From contig JBCCMQ010000002.1 of the NCBI GenBank assembly GCA_039026235.1, positions 248,001 through 312,000 on the forward strand: 64,000 nt of DNA. The letters run 5' to 3'. The DNA comes from JBCCMQ01 sp039026235 (GTDB lineage: Bacteria; Pseudomonadota; Alphaproteobacteria; Rhodobacterales; Rhodobacteraceae). Numbering within the stretch: position 1 is the stretch's first letter; each line of letters opens with the position of its first letter. The notes under the pieces are model-generated. The model had not been told where the DNA came from and did not search any database. It saw only the letters and a list, made by a program, of their open reading frames with translations. A program made the translations under genes and the position numbers. Below, piece by piece: positions 41,893-50,109 of this stretch.

Positions 41893-42111
41893 TTAGGCGC
41901 TATCAAGGTCATCGGCCGCCTGTCGAAACCACGCAAGCGTGCGCGCGTGATGCGCCGGTCCCCAGCGTTCAATAAATTTCTGGGTGTGGTAGTCCTTATC
42001 GTCTCCTAGCGCCGCGATCCGTTCCTGAACATAGCTTGGCGTCAAGGGGATGTCGCATTTCACGGTGATGCAGTGTTTCCATTCGTCATATGTGGTCGGA
42101 ACGAAAGACAT
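41893..42111 (-). CDS. Small conserved hypothetical protein
   Basis: A 72-residue soluble protein: MSFVPTTYDEWKHCITVKCDIPLTPSYVQERIAALGDDKDYHTQKFIERWGPAHHARTLAWFRQA, with two Cys and several His that could bind metal. GAGGAAACG precedes the ATG. I know similar short proteins from Rhodobacterales but no function. It lies 158 nt downstream of the SISS-type COG0523 GTPase on the same strand, so it may be in that transcript. Confidence 0.75.
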   Translation of the reverse strand: MSFVPTTYDEWKHCITVKCDIPLTPSYVQERIAALGDDKDYHTQKFIERWGPAHHARTLAWFRQAADDLDSA

Positions 42112-42269
42112 CGTTTCCTCATGTCTTGGTAAACGGATTTTGTTGGCGTTGGCGGGCTTTAAGTGCCCAAAGGCTACTCGCCATCATAGCCCGGAGCGCG
42201 ACCAGAACAACCGGTTACCGTACAGACGGACGACCCTTTGTCTCTCGTTTGCGGGCGGCGTATTCGCCG

Positions 42270-43481
42270 TCACTCTGCTTTGAGTGTTGCCACGCTCTTC
42301 GGCCAGGGATCGGGGAAAGCCTCTCCCTTTTTCCAGGCGGCGATCTCTGCGTCGGTGCAAAAGCAAGTCTCAAGCTCGCCGACAAAGGCGTCGAGTTCCG
42401 CCTCGTTTCCGATCACAGTAAGCTGGCAGCGACGGTCTCCAAAGTCGGGATGCGCTTTGGCGAGCTTTTCCTTCATGCCCTCTTTTTCCCAGTCGGACAG
42501 ATTAAGACTTTTGTCCTCAAGCGCGCTGATTTTCCAGTAGTTGACGATTTCCAGCCCGACGCTTCCGCCGGTCTGGTTCCAGAGCAGCACCAGATTGTCG
42601 CGCGTTGGAAGCCAGAAAAAACCTTTGCTGCGATAGATGCCGATACCAAGGAACTTGTTATAGACATCCCACAGCCGTTGGGGGTGAAACGGGCGCGGAT
42701 TGCGCAAGACGCGGCTGGAGATCTCGTAACTTTCCGGTTGCGCGATGGTCGCGCCGCCGTGCTCTGCGTCCCACTGGGCCAATTCGGCGCCAAGGGTTTC
42801 GACACGGGCGAAATCATATTCCGGCATGGCGAGGATCTTCTCAAGGCTGAGATTGCCCCATTGCATGGCAAGAATGTCGGCAAACGGGTTCAGCGGATGC
42901 ACGGCTTCGGCCACCTGTTGCAAGACATCGCGCGAGACCTTGTCGCTCTTGCTAAGCAGGACGCGACTGGCAAACATGATTTGTTCGGCCAGAAGGTTCT
43001 CAATGCCGCGCCGTCCGGCTTGAAGGTTGCCACTGGCGTTCGGATGGATCGCGCGTCCAAAATCATGGTCCTGCCAAAGTACCACGCTGTCCACGACCGA
43101 TAGAAACCCGTGAAGCCGCAGTTCCGGCATCTCGCGGATTGCGCTCAGCAATGGCCAGGGATGTGTGCTTCCAGAGGTTTCGATCAAAAGATGGCTGACT
43201 TTCCGGTCGCCCAAAACATCGTGCACGGCTTTTTTGAAGCGAGGTAGTCCGTCGGTGCTGCTGATGCTTCCGCCCGGGATTGAAGCGAAATGCGGGCTCT
43301 TGCGGGAAATGACCTCGCTTGTGTCGAGCACGGAGCCGTCGACATCGAGCGTGCTCATTTCATTCACGACAACCCCAAGTGTTACGTCCGGCAAACCACG
43401 GGCCTGCACCAAGAGGTTCTGCAAAAGGGTGGTTTTCCCTGCGCCAAGGAAGCCGTTCAGAATTGTTGTTGGTATCGGCAT
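42270..43481 (-). CDS. COG0523 (CobW/G3E) GTPase with SISS in place of CxCC
   Basis: A 403-residue G3E GTPase. Walker A NGFLGAGKTTL; VVVNEMSTLDVDGSVL; HLLIETSGSTHPWPL; VLLSKSD as the guanine motif; and a CobW_C domain (RPFHPQRLW to FGDRRCQLTVIGNEAELDAF). The hallmark metal motif GGCICC is GGSISS here (codons at 43257-43268), so the thiol metal site is lost while the GTPase appears intact. The acidic HPHF/HGG residues could offer other ligands. It is the only large gene of its transcript; the next is a 72-aa protein. Confidence 0.87.
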   Translation of the reverse strand: MPIPTTILNGFLGAGKTTLLQNLLVQARGLPDVTLGVVVNEMSTLDVDGSVLDTSEVISRKSPHFASIPGGSISSTDGLPRFKKAVHDVLGDRKVSHLLIETSGSTHPWPLLSAIREMPELRLHGFLSVVDSVVLWQDHDFGRAIHPNASGNLQAGRRGIENLLAEQIMFASRVLLSKSDKVSRDVLQQVAEAVHPLNPFADILAMQWGNLSLEKILAMPEYDFARVETLGAELAQWDAEHGGATIAQPESYEISSRVLRNPRPFHPQRLWDVYNKFLGIGIYRSKGFFWLPTRDNLVLLWNQTGGSVGLEIVNYWKISALEDKSLNLSDWEKEGMKEKLAKAHPDFGDRRCQLTVIGNEAELDAFVGELETCFCTDAEIAAWKKGEAFPDPWPKSVATLKAE

Positions 43482-43507
43482 GGGCGCTCCGGAGGACTCA
43501 CTTTAAG

Positions 43508-43522
43508 TGTTACTTAGTTACA
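43508..43522. promoter_or_regulatory. Imperfect Zur-like palindrome upstream of SISS-type GTPase
   Basis: TGTTACT-T-AGTTACA, a near-palindrome with the same 7-1-7 layout as the box at 39428 but only partial base agreement, 27-41 nt before the ATG of the COG0523 gene. It may be a degenerate Zur site or chance. Confidence 0.35.
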
Positions 43523-43945
43523 TCGAAGCAGGGCCGCCATGGCAAAGCATGTTCGGAAAAGTTAGTGGTGTTTTCCCGTCACCGGAGCAGGATTCCGGTA
43601 CCTCGCTAAGGGCAGCGGTTAGCGCAAGCCGACATCCAGTAGCCTACGTCTTGGTCTATTTGCGAAGGATATCAGGGTGTAGTACCTACGCCTGCGGCCG
43701 CCGGCCTCGTCGGTTTGAACCAAGGCGTGACTGAGCCGGACTCAGGGGCGCTGTCTTTGGCGGAAGCCTGCCCCAGCCATGACCTCGGAAAATCCCGGTC
43801 ATCCCGCTTGCCAGTCGCGGCGGAGCTAAAGTCTCTGTAAGGTTGTGTCTAGGCCTCGATAAGGCCATCATGAACGCTGTCATCTCTTGCCGCAATGAAG
43901 TATCGTTCCTCAATATAGTCCGAAGTCATTTTGTGAGGTTTGGCC
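43523..43945. other. Intergenic region with no recognised gene
   Basis: About 420 nt between the Zur-like motif and the small membrane protein gene. A 75-codon minus-strand frame (43686-43913) has no motif or good SD. I see no RNA gene or long repeat. Confidence 0.45.
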
Positions 43946-44410
43946 ATGGGACGGGATGACGACAGTGGGTCTTCCGGGTACTGGGGCGGAACGGGCGGCG
44001 ATCCTTATAGCAAAGAACACGCGATGGGTCGCGAGCTTCGTCAGCACCACGACAGCACGCTGGCAAGTATGCGGGCAAGTATGCGGGCAAGTGACGAACG
44101 CCTGAATGCGGCATCGCGCGCCAGCGGCCCGGCGGAGCCATTTAGTTTTACCAAATCGGTATTCGCAGTCCTTGCGATCTGTTTGTGCTGGCAGGTTGGC
44201 GCGGCGTTAAACGCCGTGGGTGTGTCCGTTTGGCTCGTTTTCGGTGTCCCCATCGGTCTCCTAATGGGACTGGTCGCGGTCTCCCGGCACCGTCTGTTCA
44301 AACGTTACGCAAGAATTGCACTCTTTTTGGCGGTTGCTGGTTTCTTTCTTTTACCTGGAGTGCGCGATGCTCTTTTGACAGGGCTGATCTGGCTTAATCC
44401 CATGTCGTGA
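43946..44410 (+). CDS. Hypothetical membrane protein
   Basis: 154 residues. A Gly/Ser/Asp-rich soluble N-terminus (MGRDDDSGSSGYWGGTGGDP) leads to a repeated ASMRASMRAS segment and then three hydrophobic segments (FTKSVFAVLAICLCWQVGAALNAVGV, WLVFGVPIGLLMGLVAV, IALFLAVAGFFLLPGV). GAGG is 7 nt before the ATG at 43946; TTG at 43940 is also in frame. I do not recognise the family and no operon partner is visible. Confidence 0.6.
   Translation: MGRDDDSGSSGYWGGTGGDPYSKEHAMGRELRQHHDSTLASMRASMRASDERLNAASRASGPAEPFSFTKSVFAVLAICLCWQVGAALNAVGVSVWLVFGVPIGLLMGLVAVSRHRLFKRYARIALFLAVAGFFLLPGVRDALLTGLIWLNPMS
44063..44092 (+). repeat. 12-nt tandem repeat inside the membrane protein gene
   Basis: The unit GCAAGTATGCGG occurs twice and is followed by a half copy, encoding ASMRASMRAS. 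The length is a multiple of three, so copy-number change keeps the frame. Confidence 0.8.
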
Positions 44411-44628
44411 AACAGGGCCTCGGCATGCGCGGGACGCGTACCTGTTGGGTTCTTTGAATGCAATTCGCTGCGACGCACTCAGGCGTACGCTCGCGGCGCG
44501 TGCGGGTTATCGGGATCAATTTCCATTTAAGGACGCGGCACAGCCCGACAAAGCTTATAACAGAGACGAGGGCGCGATAGGGTCGCCGAAGATCGTCGGT
44601 CGTGCAGTCAGGGTTTTCCTGGAAATGA

Positions 44629-44703
44629 TGGCAGCCCGTAGGGGAATCGAACCCCTCTTTCCAGGTTGAAAACCTGGCGTCCTAACCGATAGACGAACGG
44701 GCC
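44629..44703 (-). tRNA. tRNA-Glu (anticodon TTC)
   Basis: 75 nt including an encoded CCA. Acceptor stem GGCCCGT pairs with ACGGGCT (first pair G-U); D-arm GTCTATCGGTTAGGAC; anticodon stem-loop CCAGGTTTTCAACCTGG with TTC; T-arm GAGGGGTTCGATTCCCCT. No integrase or attachment duplication is seen beside it. Confidence 0.96.
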
Positions 44704-44792
44704 GGCGCCGGCGTTTCTTAGGCAATAGCACTTGGAAGGGCAAGGGGATTCTTGGGCGAATACCCTTCGTTGGCGATTGGGTATGTCAGCCG

Positions 44793-46550
44793 CTATGGAA
44801 CGCCCGCCGGCGCCGCATCTTCCAGACTGAGTTGCACTGTGGTTCGCCCCCCCCAGCTGTTGAGTTCCAGCCGACCCGCCAGGTGAAAAAGCGCACCGGT
44901 TTGCTTAGCTAGGCCGATGCCCAGCTCGCTTTCCCAGGCGCCGAAAGCGACGGCTTCATTTGGCTTCGAATGACCGTCTCCAAAACGCAATTTCAGATGG
45001 CCCTGACCAATCTGGCGGACATCGAGGATCCGGCAATCGGGAAAGGCAAAGCGCGGTGCAGGCGCCGCGGCGCCATAGGGTCCGGCCTGTTCAAGGGTCT
45101 CGACCAGTGACACGCTGGCCGCCTCGGGCAACAAGAGGCCATTGATACGAAGCGACGCGGCGCCTTCCTGACCCGGACCCTGCCGCGCCAGCAGCTCGGA
45201 AAGGCGCGCCATTGCCGGCTCCAGCTGATCGCGGCGCAGTGACAGCCCAGCCGCCATCCGGTGGCCGCCGCCTTTCTCTATGAAACCGTCCCGGGCCAAT
45301 CGCTGAATGGCCGCACCGAGATCGACGCCCGGAACGGATCGCCCAGACCCTTTGCCGGATGCGTCATCGAAGCCAAAGACCAGCGCAGGTCGACCAAATG
45401 TCTCTTTGAGGCGGGCGGCAACGATACCTATAACGCCCGGATGCCAGTGGTCACCTGCGGCCCAGACCAGTGGACCGGTGTCGCCGCGTGCTTCAGCCTG
45501 GGCGAGAGCAGAAGTGCGTACTGCTGTTTCGATTTCGCGCCGTTCAGCATTCAGCGCCTCAAGTCTCTCGGCGAGGACACGTGCCGCGCCGGCATCGTCG
45601 GTCGACAGAAGCTGCGCACCGAGATCCGCTTGTCCGATCCGGCCGCCCGCGTTTATGCGCGGGCCCAGGACGTAACCCAGGTGATAGGACTTGGGTGCGC
45701 TGTCGAGCTTTGCGGTGTCGGCGAGTGCGACCAGCCCGGGACGGCCGCGCCCGGCCATGACCTTTAGCCCCTGTTTTACGAAGGCCCGATTGACGCCGAT
45801 GAGTGGCGCCACATCCGCGACGGTTGCAAGGGCCACAAGATCCAGGCACTCCATCAGATCCGGGGCGGTTGCGCCTGCGGCCTTTCGCTGTCTTCGCGCG
45901 TCAACGAGAACAAGAAAAACCACAGCAGCGGCGCACAGGTGACCCAAGTCACCTGTTTCGTCCTGACGATTGGGATTGACGACCGCCAATGCGGGCGGAA
46001 GTGTTTCCGCGCCCAGGTGGTGATCAAGGACAATCACATCCGCTAAACCCCCGGCAGCGGCCAGCGCGTCGTGGCTCAGGGTTCCGCAGTCCACACAGAT
46101 GATAAGATCATGGGCGGCGGCGAGTTCGGCCATGGCGGGGGCATTGGGTCCGTAGCCTTCGTCGATACGGTCGGGGACATAGAGCGTGGCGCCGCGACCA
46201 AGCTGGCGAAGCCAATTTATTAGCAGCGCGGCAGAGGCCCCGCCATCCACGTCATAGTCGGCAAAAATGGCGACTCTTTCGGCGCGCTCCACGGCTGCGT
46301 TCAGTCGCTCAGCGGCGACAGAGGCGTCCTTTAGCCGTCGTGGATCCGGCAGGAGATCCCTGATTTTAGGCGACAGATACTGAGATATCTCGGCCGGTGC
46401 CACATCCCGTTCGGCCAGGACACCGCAAACCGCGGCTGGTAGGCCTGTTTCCTGGGCCAATTGTTCGGCGCGGCGCAGCGTTTCGGCCGCCGGGCCCTGC
46501 CATCGCCGGCCGGTAAGCGATTGGCTGACACCCAGGAAAGCTGGATCCAA
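44793..46550 (-). CDS. recJ: Single-stranded-DNA-specific exonuclease RecJ
   Basis: 585 residues. DHH-family motifs: IFADYDVDGGASAALL at about residue 100, ICVDCGTLSH, and VIVLDHHLG at about 175. These are followed by the DHHA1 region with GGHRMAAGLSL and an OB-like C-terminus. RecJ degrades single-stranded DNA 5-prime to 3-prime in recombination and repair. The start is TTG at 46550, directly after the glpX stop, with the expected N-terminus SLTGRRWQGP. Gene order hom-glpX-recJ suggests a common transcript. Confidence 0.93.
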   Translation of the reverse strand: MDPAFLGVSQSLTGRRWQGPAAETLRRAEQLAQETGLPAAVCGVLAERDVAPAEISQYLSPKIRDLLPDPRRLKDASVAAERLNAAVERAERVAIFADYDVDGGASAALLINWLRQLGRGATLYVPDRIDEGYGPNAPAMAELAAAHDLIICVDCGTLSHDALAAAGGLADVIVLDHHLGAETLPPALAVVNPNRQDETGDLGHLCAAAVVFLVLVDARRQRKAAGATAPDLMECLDLVALATVADVAPLIGVNRAFVKQGLKVMAGRGRPGLVALADTAKLDSAPKSYHLGYVLGPRINAGGRIGQADLGAQLLSTDDAGAARVLAERLEALNAERREIETAVRTSALAQAEARGDTGPLVWAAGDHWHPGVIGIVAARLKETFGRPALVFGFDDASGKGSGRSVPGVDLGAAIQRLARDGFIEKGGGHRMAAGLSLRRDQLEPAMARLSELLARQGPGQEGAASLRINGLLLPEAASVSLVETLEQAGPYGAAAPAPRFAFPDCRILDVRQIGQGHLKLRFGDGHSKPNEAVAFGAWESELGIGLAKQTGALFHLAGRLELNSWGGRTTVQLSLEDAAPAGVP

Positions 46551-46554
46551 TGTT

Positions 46555-47520
46555 TCAGCCGGTCGGGTTGCGATAGATCATGCGCCGGACGGACCCGGTC
46601 TTTGATCGCATCAGCAGGGTCTCGGCGGTCAGATACCCGATCTCGCGGTGTATGCCGGGCAAAAGCGATCCGTCGGTCACGCCCGTTGCCGCAAAGATCA
46701 CGTCGCCGGTGACCATGTCGTCACGCGTGTAAACGCGGTCGAGGTTTTTGATCCCGGCCTTCTTTGCCCGCGCTTCTTCGTCGTCGTTCCGGAAGGTAAG
46801 CCGGCCAAATATCTGGCCGCCCATGCATTTCAGCGCCGCCGCCGCCAGAACGCCTTCGGGCGCGCCGCCCGACCCCATGTACATGTCGATCCCCGTGCGG
46901 GCTGCCTCGGCACAATGCATGACACCGGCCACGTCACCATCGGTGATCAGGCGGATGGCCGCATCGGTTGAACGCACCTCATCAATCATGGCGTGGTGCC
47001 GGTCGCGGTCTAGGACACAGACCGTGATGTCCTTGGTCGAACAGCCTTTGGCGGCGGCCAGGGCCGTCACACGTTCACCCGGCGACATATCCAGCGTGAC
47101 AACGCCGGTCCGAAAACCGGGCCCGATCGCGAGTTTGTCCATGTAGACGTCCGGTGCGTGCAGCATCGATCCGCGGGGCCCCATGGCGATCACGGCCAGG
47201 GCATTGGGCATGTCCTTGGCTGTAAGGGAGGTGCCCTCAAGCGGATCCAGCGCAATGTCGACGGCCGGGCCCGATCCGGTGCCCACCTTTTCGCCAATGT
47301 AAAGCATGGGCGCTTCGTCGCGTTCGCCTTCGCCGATCACCACCACGCCGTCTATGTCGAGCATGTTCAACTGCCCGCGCATGGCATCGACCGCGGCCTG
47401 GTCGGCGGCTTTTTCGTCGCCCCGCCCGATCAACCCTCCCGAAGCGAGCGCGGCGGCTTCGCTGACGCGTGCAAGGCCCAATGAAAGCATCCGGTCCTGA
47501 AACTGAGAATGCTCTGGCAT
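46555..47520 (-). CDS. glpX: Class II fructose-1,6-bisphosphatase GlpX
   Basis: 321 residues. VVIGEGERDEAPMLYIGEKVG and DIALDPLEGTSLTAKDMPNALAVIA carry the metal-binding Asp/Glu residues of the GlpX family; GSGGAPEGVLAAAALKCMGG is also typical. It dephosphorylates fructose 1,6-bisphosphate in gluconeogenesis. It is 86 nt downstream of hom and 4 nt upstream of recJ. Confidence 0.95.
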   Translation of the reverse strand: MPEHSQFQDRMLSLGLARVSEAAALASGGLIGRGDEKAADQAAVDAMRGQLNMLDIDGVVVIGEGERDEAPMLYIGEKVGTGSGPAVDIALDPLEGTSLTAKDMPNALAVIAMGPRGSMLHAPDVYMDKLAIGPGFRTGVVTLDMSPGERVTALAAAKGCSTKDITVCVLDRDRHHAMIDEVRSTDAAIRLITDGDVAGVMHCAEAARTGIDMYMGSGGAPEGVLAAAALKCMGGQIFGRLTFRNDDEEARAKKAGIKNLDRVYTRDDMVTGDVIFAATGVTDGSLLPGIHREIGYLTAETLLMRSKTGSVRRMIYRNPTG

Positions 47521-47606
47521 CTTGTGCTCCTGAAATTGGTCCGCCCGTGGTCATTCCCTAACTCTGCGTGCAGCGGCCCACAAGGGATTAGGAGATTGGG
47601 CGCGGT

Positions 47607-48893
47607 TCAGACCGTTTCGATCCGAAGTGCGACCGGTGCGCCGACCATAACGCCAGTTGCCGCGAAACCAGAGATCGCAGTGTCCAATGCCGACCGGTCG
47701 CAACTGTGCGTAACGATCAGTACCGGCGCCTCGTCGCCCTGGTGCCCGTATTGGCGCATCCTATCGATGGATATCCCCACTTCTCCAAGTACTTTCGCGA
47801 TCTCGGCCAGAGCCCCAGGTTGGTCGCGTAGCGTCATGCGGAGGTAATAGGGGGCAGGAGCGCCGCTGGCCACGGCATTGGCGGCCCGCATCGATGCCGC
47901 CGGCTGCCCAAACGTGTTCACCCGAATGCCGCGTGCGATATCGCAGATATCCGACATTACCGCGCTGGCTGTCGGGCCTTGGCCCGCGCCAGCGCCCCTC
48001 AGCACGATCTGACCGACGGCATCGCCTTCGAACACGACCATATTGGTCGCGCCCTGCAGCTGCCCAAATGGGGACTGCGCGGGAACAAGGCAGGGCGTCA
48101 TACGCTGTTCCAGACCCGCGTCATTCATCTGTGCGACGCCAAGCAATTTTATGCGGAACCCCATGTCCGCAGCGTGCCGGATGTCATCGATCGAAATCCG
48201 CTCTATGCCTTCCAGCTTGACGCCGTCGAAATCCACTCTGGTTCCGAAAGCGATGGACGCCAGCAGGGCCAGTTTATGGCCGGCGTCTATGCCACCAACG
48301 TCAAGCGTCGGGTCGGCCTCAAGGTATCCAAGTTCGCCTGCTTCGCGGAATACCTCTGCGTAGGGCAGGCCAGCCCCTTCCATCCGCGTTAGGACATAGT
48401 TGCAGGTGCCATTCATGACGCCCATGACCCGCGTGGTGGCATTCCCGGCCAGACCTTCGGTCAGTACTTTGACACAAGGAATGCCACCCGCGACACCGGC
48501 TTCAAAGCGCAGGACCCGGGCCTCTTTCTCGGCAAGTTCTGCCAGCGCCTGGCCGTGAATGGCCAACATGGCCTTATTGGCGGTCACGACGTCCTTGCCT
48601 GCGCTCAGCGCTGCCTCGGTCGCAGCTTTGGCGGGGCCGTCACTGCCCCCCATCAGCTCGACGAAAACATCAACATCGTCGCGTTGTGCCATGGCGACCG
48701 GGTCGTCCTCCCAAGCGTAGCCTGAAAGATCCACGCCGCGGTCCTTGTGTCTGGTGCGGGCGGAAACGGCCGAAATCAGCAAAGAGCGACCGGTTCTTTC
48801 AGCCAATTGGGTGGCGTGGGACTGCAGGATCTTAACAACGCCGGTTCCAACGGTGCCCAAACCGGCAATCCCAAGGCGGAGGGGCTCTTTCAT
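47607..48893 (-). CDS. hom: Homoserine dehydrogenase
   Basis: 428 residues from the ATG at 48893; the longer frame is not supported. NAD(P) fold LGIAGLGTVGTGVVKIL; catalytic domain with GIPCVKVLTEGLAGNATTRVMGVMNGTCNYVLTRME; C-terminal ACT domain (YYLRMTLRDQPGALAEIAKVLGEVGISIDRMRQ) for feedback by threonine. It reduces aspartate semialdehyde to homoserine for threonine and methionine synthesis. Confidence 0.95.
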   Translation of the reverse strand: MKEPLRLGIAGLGTVGTGVVKILQSHATQLAERTGRSLLISAVSARTRHKDRGVDLSGYAWEDDPVAMAQRDDVDVFVELMGGSDGPAKAATEAALSAGKDVVTANKAMLAIHGQALAELAEKEARVLRFEAGVAGGIPCVKVLTEGLAGNATTRVMGVMNGTCNYVLTRMEGAGLPYAEVFREAGELGYLEADPTLDVGGIDAGHKLALLASIAFGTRVDFDGVKLEGIERISIDDIRHAADMGFRIKLLGVAQMNDAGLEQRMTPCLVPAQSPFGQLQGATNMVVFEGDAVGQIVLRGAGAGQGPTASAVMSDICDIARGIRVNTFGQPAASMRAANAVASGAPAPYYLRMTLRDQPGALAEIAKVLGEVGISIDRMRQYGHQGDEAPVLIVTHSCDRSALDTAISGFAATGVMVGAPVALRIETV

Positions 48894-48957
48894 GGACGGC
48901 TCCGGCTGCAAGATGAATTTCAGACGCTCTGTTATCTGGCCGCCGGAACTTGTGCAA

Positions 48958-49293
48958 TCATTCGGCTGCCGGCACCGCACCGGCTTCTTCCGAAACCGGG
49001 CGCAGCGCCTCGAAACGGTCGCTGGCCGCGGCAATACGTGCGCGGCTATCGTCGCTTCCGTCGGCACGATTTATTTCATTTGTCTTAGCGCGCAGCCGAG
49101 ACGCCCGCCAGGCGATAAGCTCCTGCGTTTTCGCGTCGATGCGCGGGGCAGGGACGGCGACGATATCCTCGAACGGCGCAAGGCGCGGATAGGGCGCTTT
49201 GCGGGCAGCATCATTTGTCAACGCATCCAGTTCCGGAAAGCTGGTGCAGCCGGCAATTCCAATACAGGTCACGAGTGTGCGCACGGATCTCAT
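48958..49293 (-). CDS. Small lipoprotein
   Basis: 111 residues with a lipoprotein signal: MRSVRTLVTCIGIAGCTSFPEL, lipobox GIAGC with Cys at about 16. The mature part (LAPFEDIVAVPAPRIDAKTQELIAWRASRLRAKTNEI) is helical and charged. The function is unknown. It sits upstream of hom on the same strand, 64 nt away, and is divergent from the TetR gene. Confidence 0.78.
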   Translation of the reverse strand: MRSVRTLVTCIGIAGCTSFPELDALTNDAARKAPYPRLAPFEDIVAVPAPRIDAKTQELIAWRASRLRAKTNEINRADGSDDSRARIAAASDRFEALRPVSEEAGAVPAAE

Positions 49294-49361
49294 GCTTCAT
49301 TCCATAGGGTGGGCCGCGAATTGGCGCAAGATATGCCCGGAAGGATGCCTTGGGTCTTGAA

Positions 49362-49982
49362 ATGAACAAGCGTTCAGTAAACGATACACCCATGGCGCGC
49401 ACCGCAGGATCCCATTCAGAAACCACCGGACCAAGGGTTCATGCGGCAGCGGAGCGCCTTTTTGCACGGCACGGGTATGCAGCTGTCAGCATGCGGCAGA
49501 TTGCAGCCGAGGTCGGTGTGCAGGCTGGCGCGCTTTACAATTATACGGTTGATAAACAAAGTCTTTTGGCAGAGCTCATGGTGGGTCACCTGAAAGAGCT
49601 CCTTGAAGCCTGGAACCAGGAGCCCTGTCCAGATCTTCCACTTCAGGCGCTTGAAAGCTTTGCGCGGTTCCATATCCGGTTTCACCTGGATCGTCCGGAT
49701 GCCGTCTTTATCGCCTATATGGAACTCAGAAACCTGGCGCCCGAAAACTACAGCGTGGTGGAAAGACTGCGTCGTGACTACGAAAGCGTCTTGGAGGACA
49801 TTTTGCGCGACGGGCAGCGCAAGGGAGTGTTTTCGGTTGCCGATGTCCGCCTGACAACCATGGCTCTGATCGCGATGTTGACGGGTGTGAATACCTGGTA
49901 CCGCGACGGTGGACGGCTGACGCGCGAGCGCGTTGAGCGTATTTACTGGCATATGGTGCGCCGGGCCGTAAAGGCGGCCTGA
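49362..49982 (+). CDS. TetR/AcrR family transcriptional regulator
   Basis: About 206 residues. The N-terminal HTH lies in RVHAAAERLFARHGYAAVSMRQIAAEVGVQAGALYNYTVDKQSLLAELM; the C-terminal ligand domain (FHIRFHLDRPDAVFIAYMELRNLAPENYSVVERLRRDYESVLEDILRDGQRKGVF) resembles regulators of acyl-CoA metabolism. The start is uncertain: ATG 49362, ATG 49392 or TTG 49350. An inverted repeat overlaps the first codons, suggesting autoregulation. Confidence 0.87.
   Translation: MNKRSVNDTPMARTAGSHSETTGPRVHAAAERLFARHGYAAVSMRQIAAEVGVQAGALYNYTVDKQSLLAELMVGHLKELLEAWNQEPCPDLPLQALESFARFHIRFHLDRPDAVFIAYMELRNLAPENYSVVERLRRDYESVLEDILRDGQRKGVFSVADVRLTTMALIAMLTGVNTWYRDGGRLTRERVERIYWHMVRRAVKAA
49363..49376. promoter_or_regulatory. 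Inverted repeat, candidate TetR operator
   Basis: TGAAC-AAGC-GTTCA is a perfect 5-4-5 inverted repeat of the kind bound by TetR regulators of fatty-acid type. It overlaps the proposed ATG 49362, which favours the later ATG 49392 if the repeat is an operator. Confidence 0.4.
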
Positions 49983-50109
49983 GTGTAACTATGCTGCGAC
50001 TGGCCGTCTCGTTCGAACCCGCTGGTGACGGAAACGGCGCAGCCCGCTGGATGCGGGCGGCACACGATATATGCGAACGCACATCCTGCAGACGCAAGAA
50101 AGGCGCGGA

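Noticed and set aside
43686..43913. 75-codon minus-strand ORF, considered as a transposase fragment
   Set aside because: No DDE or HTH motif, no inverted ends and no ribosome binding site.
44445..44669. ORF ending next to tRNA-Glu
   Set aside because: It runs into the tRNA gene and has no recognisable motif; I also looked for an integrase or a duplicated tRNA end marking an island and saw none.
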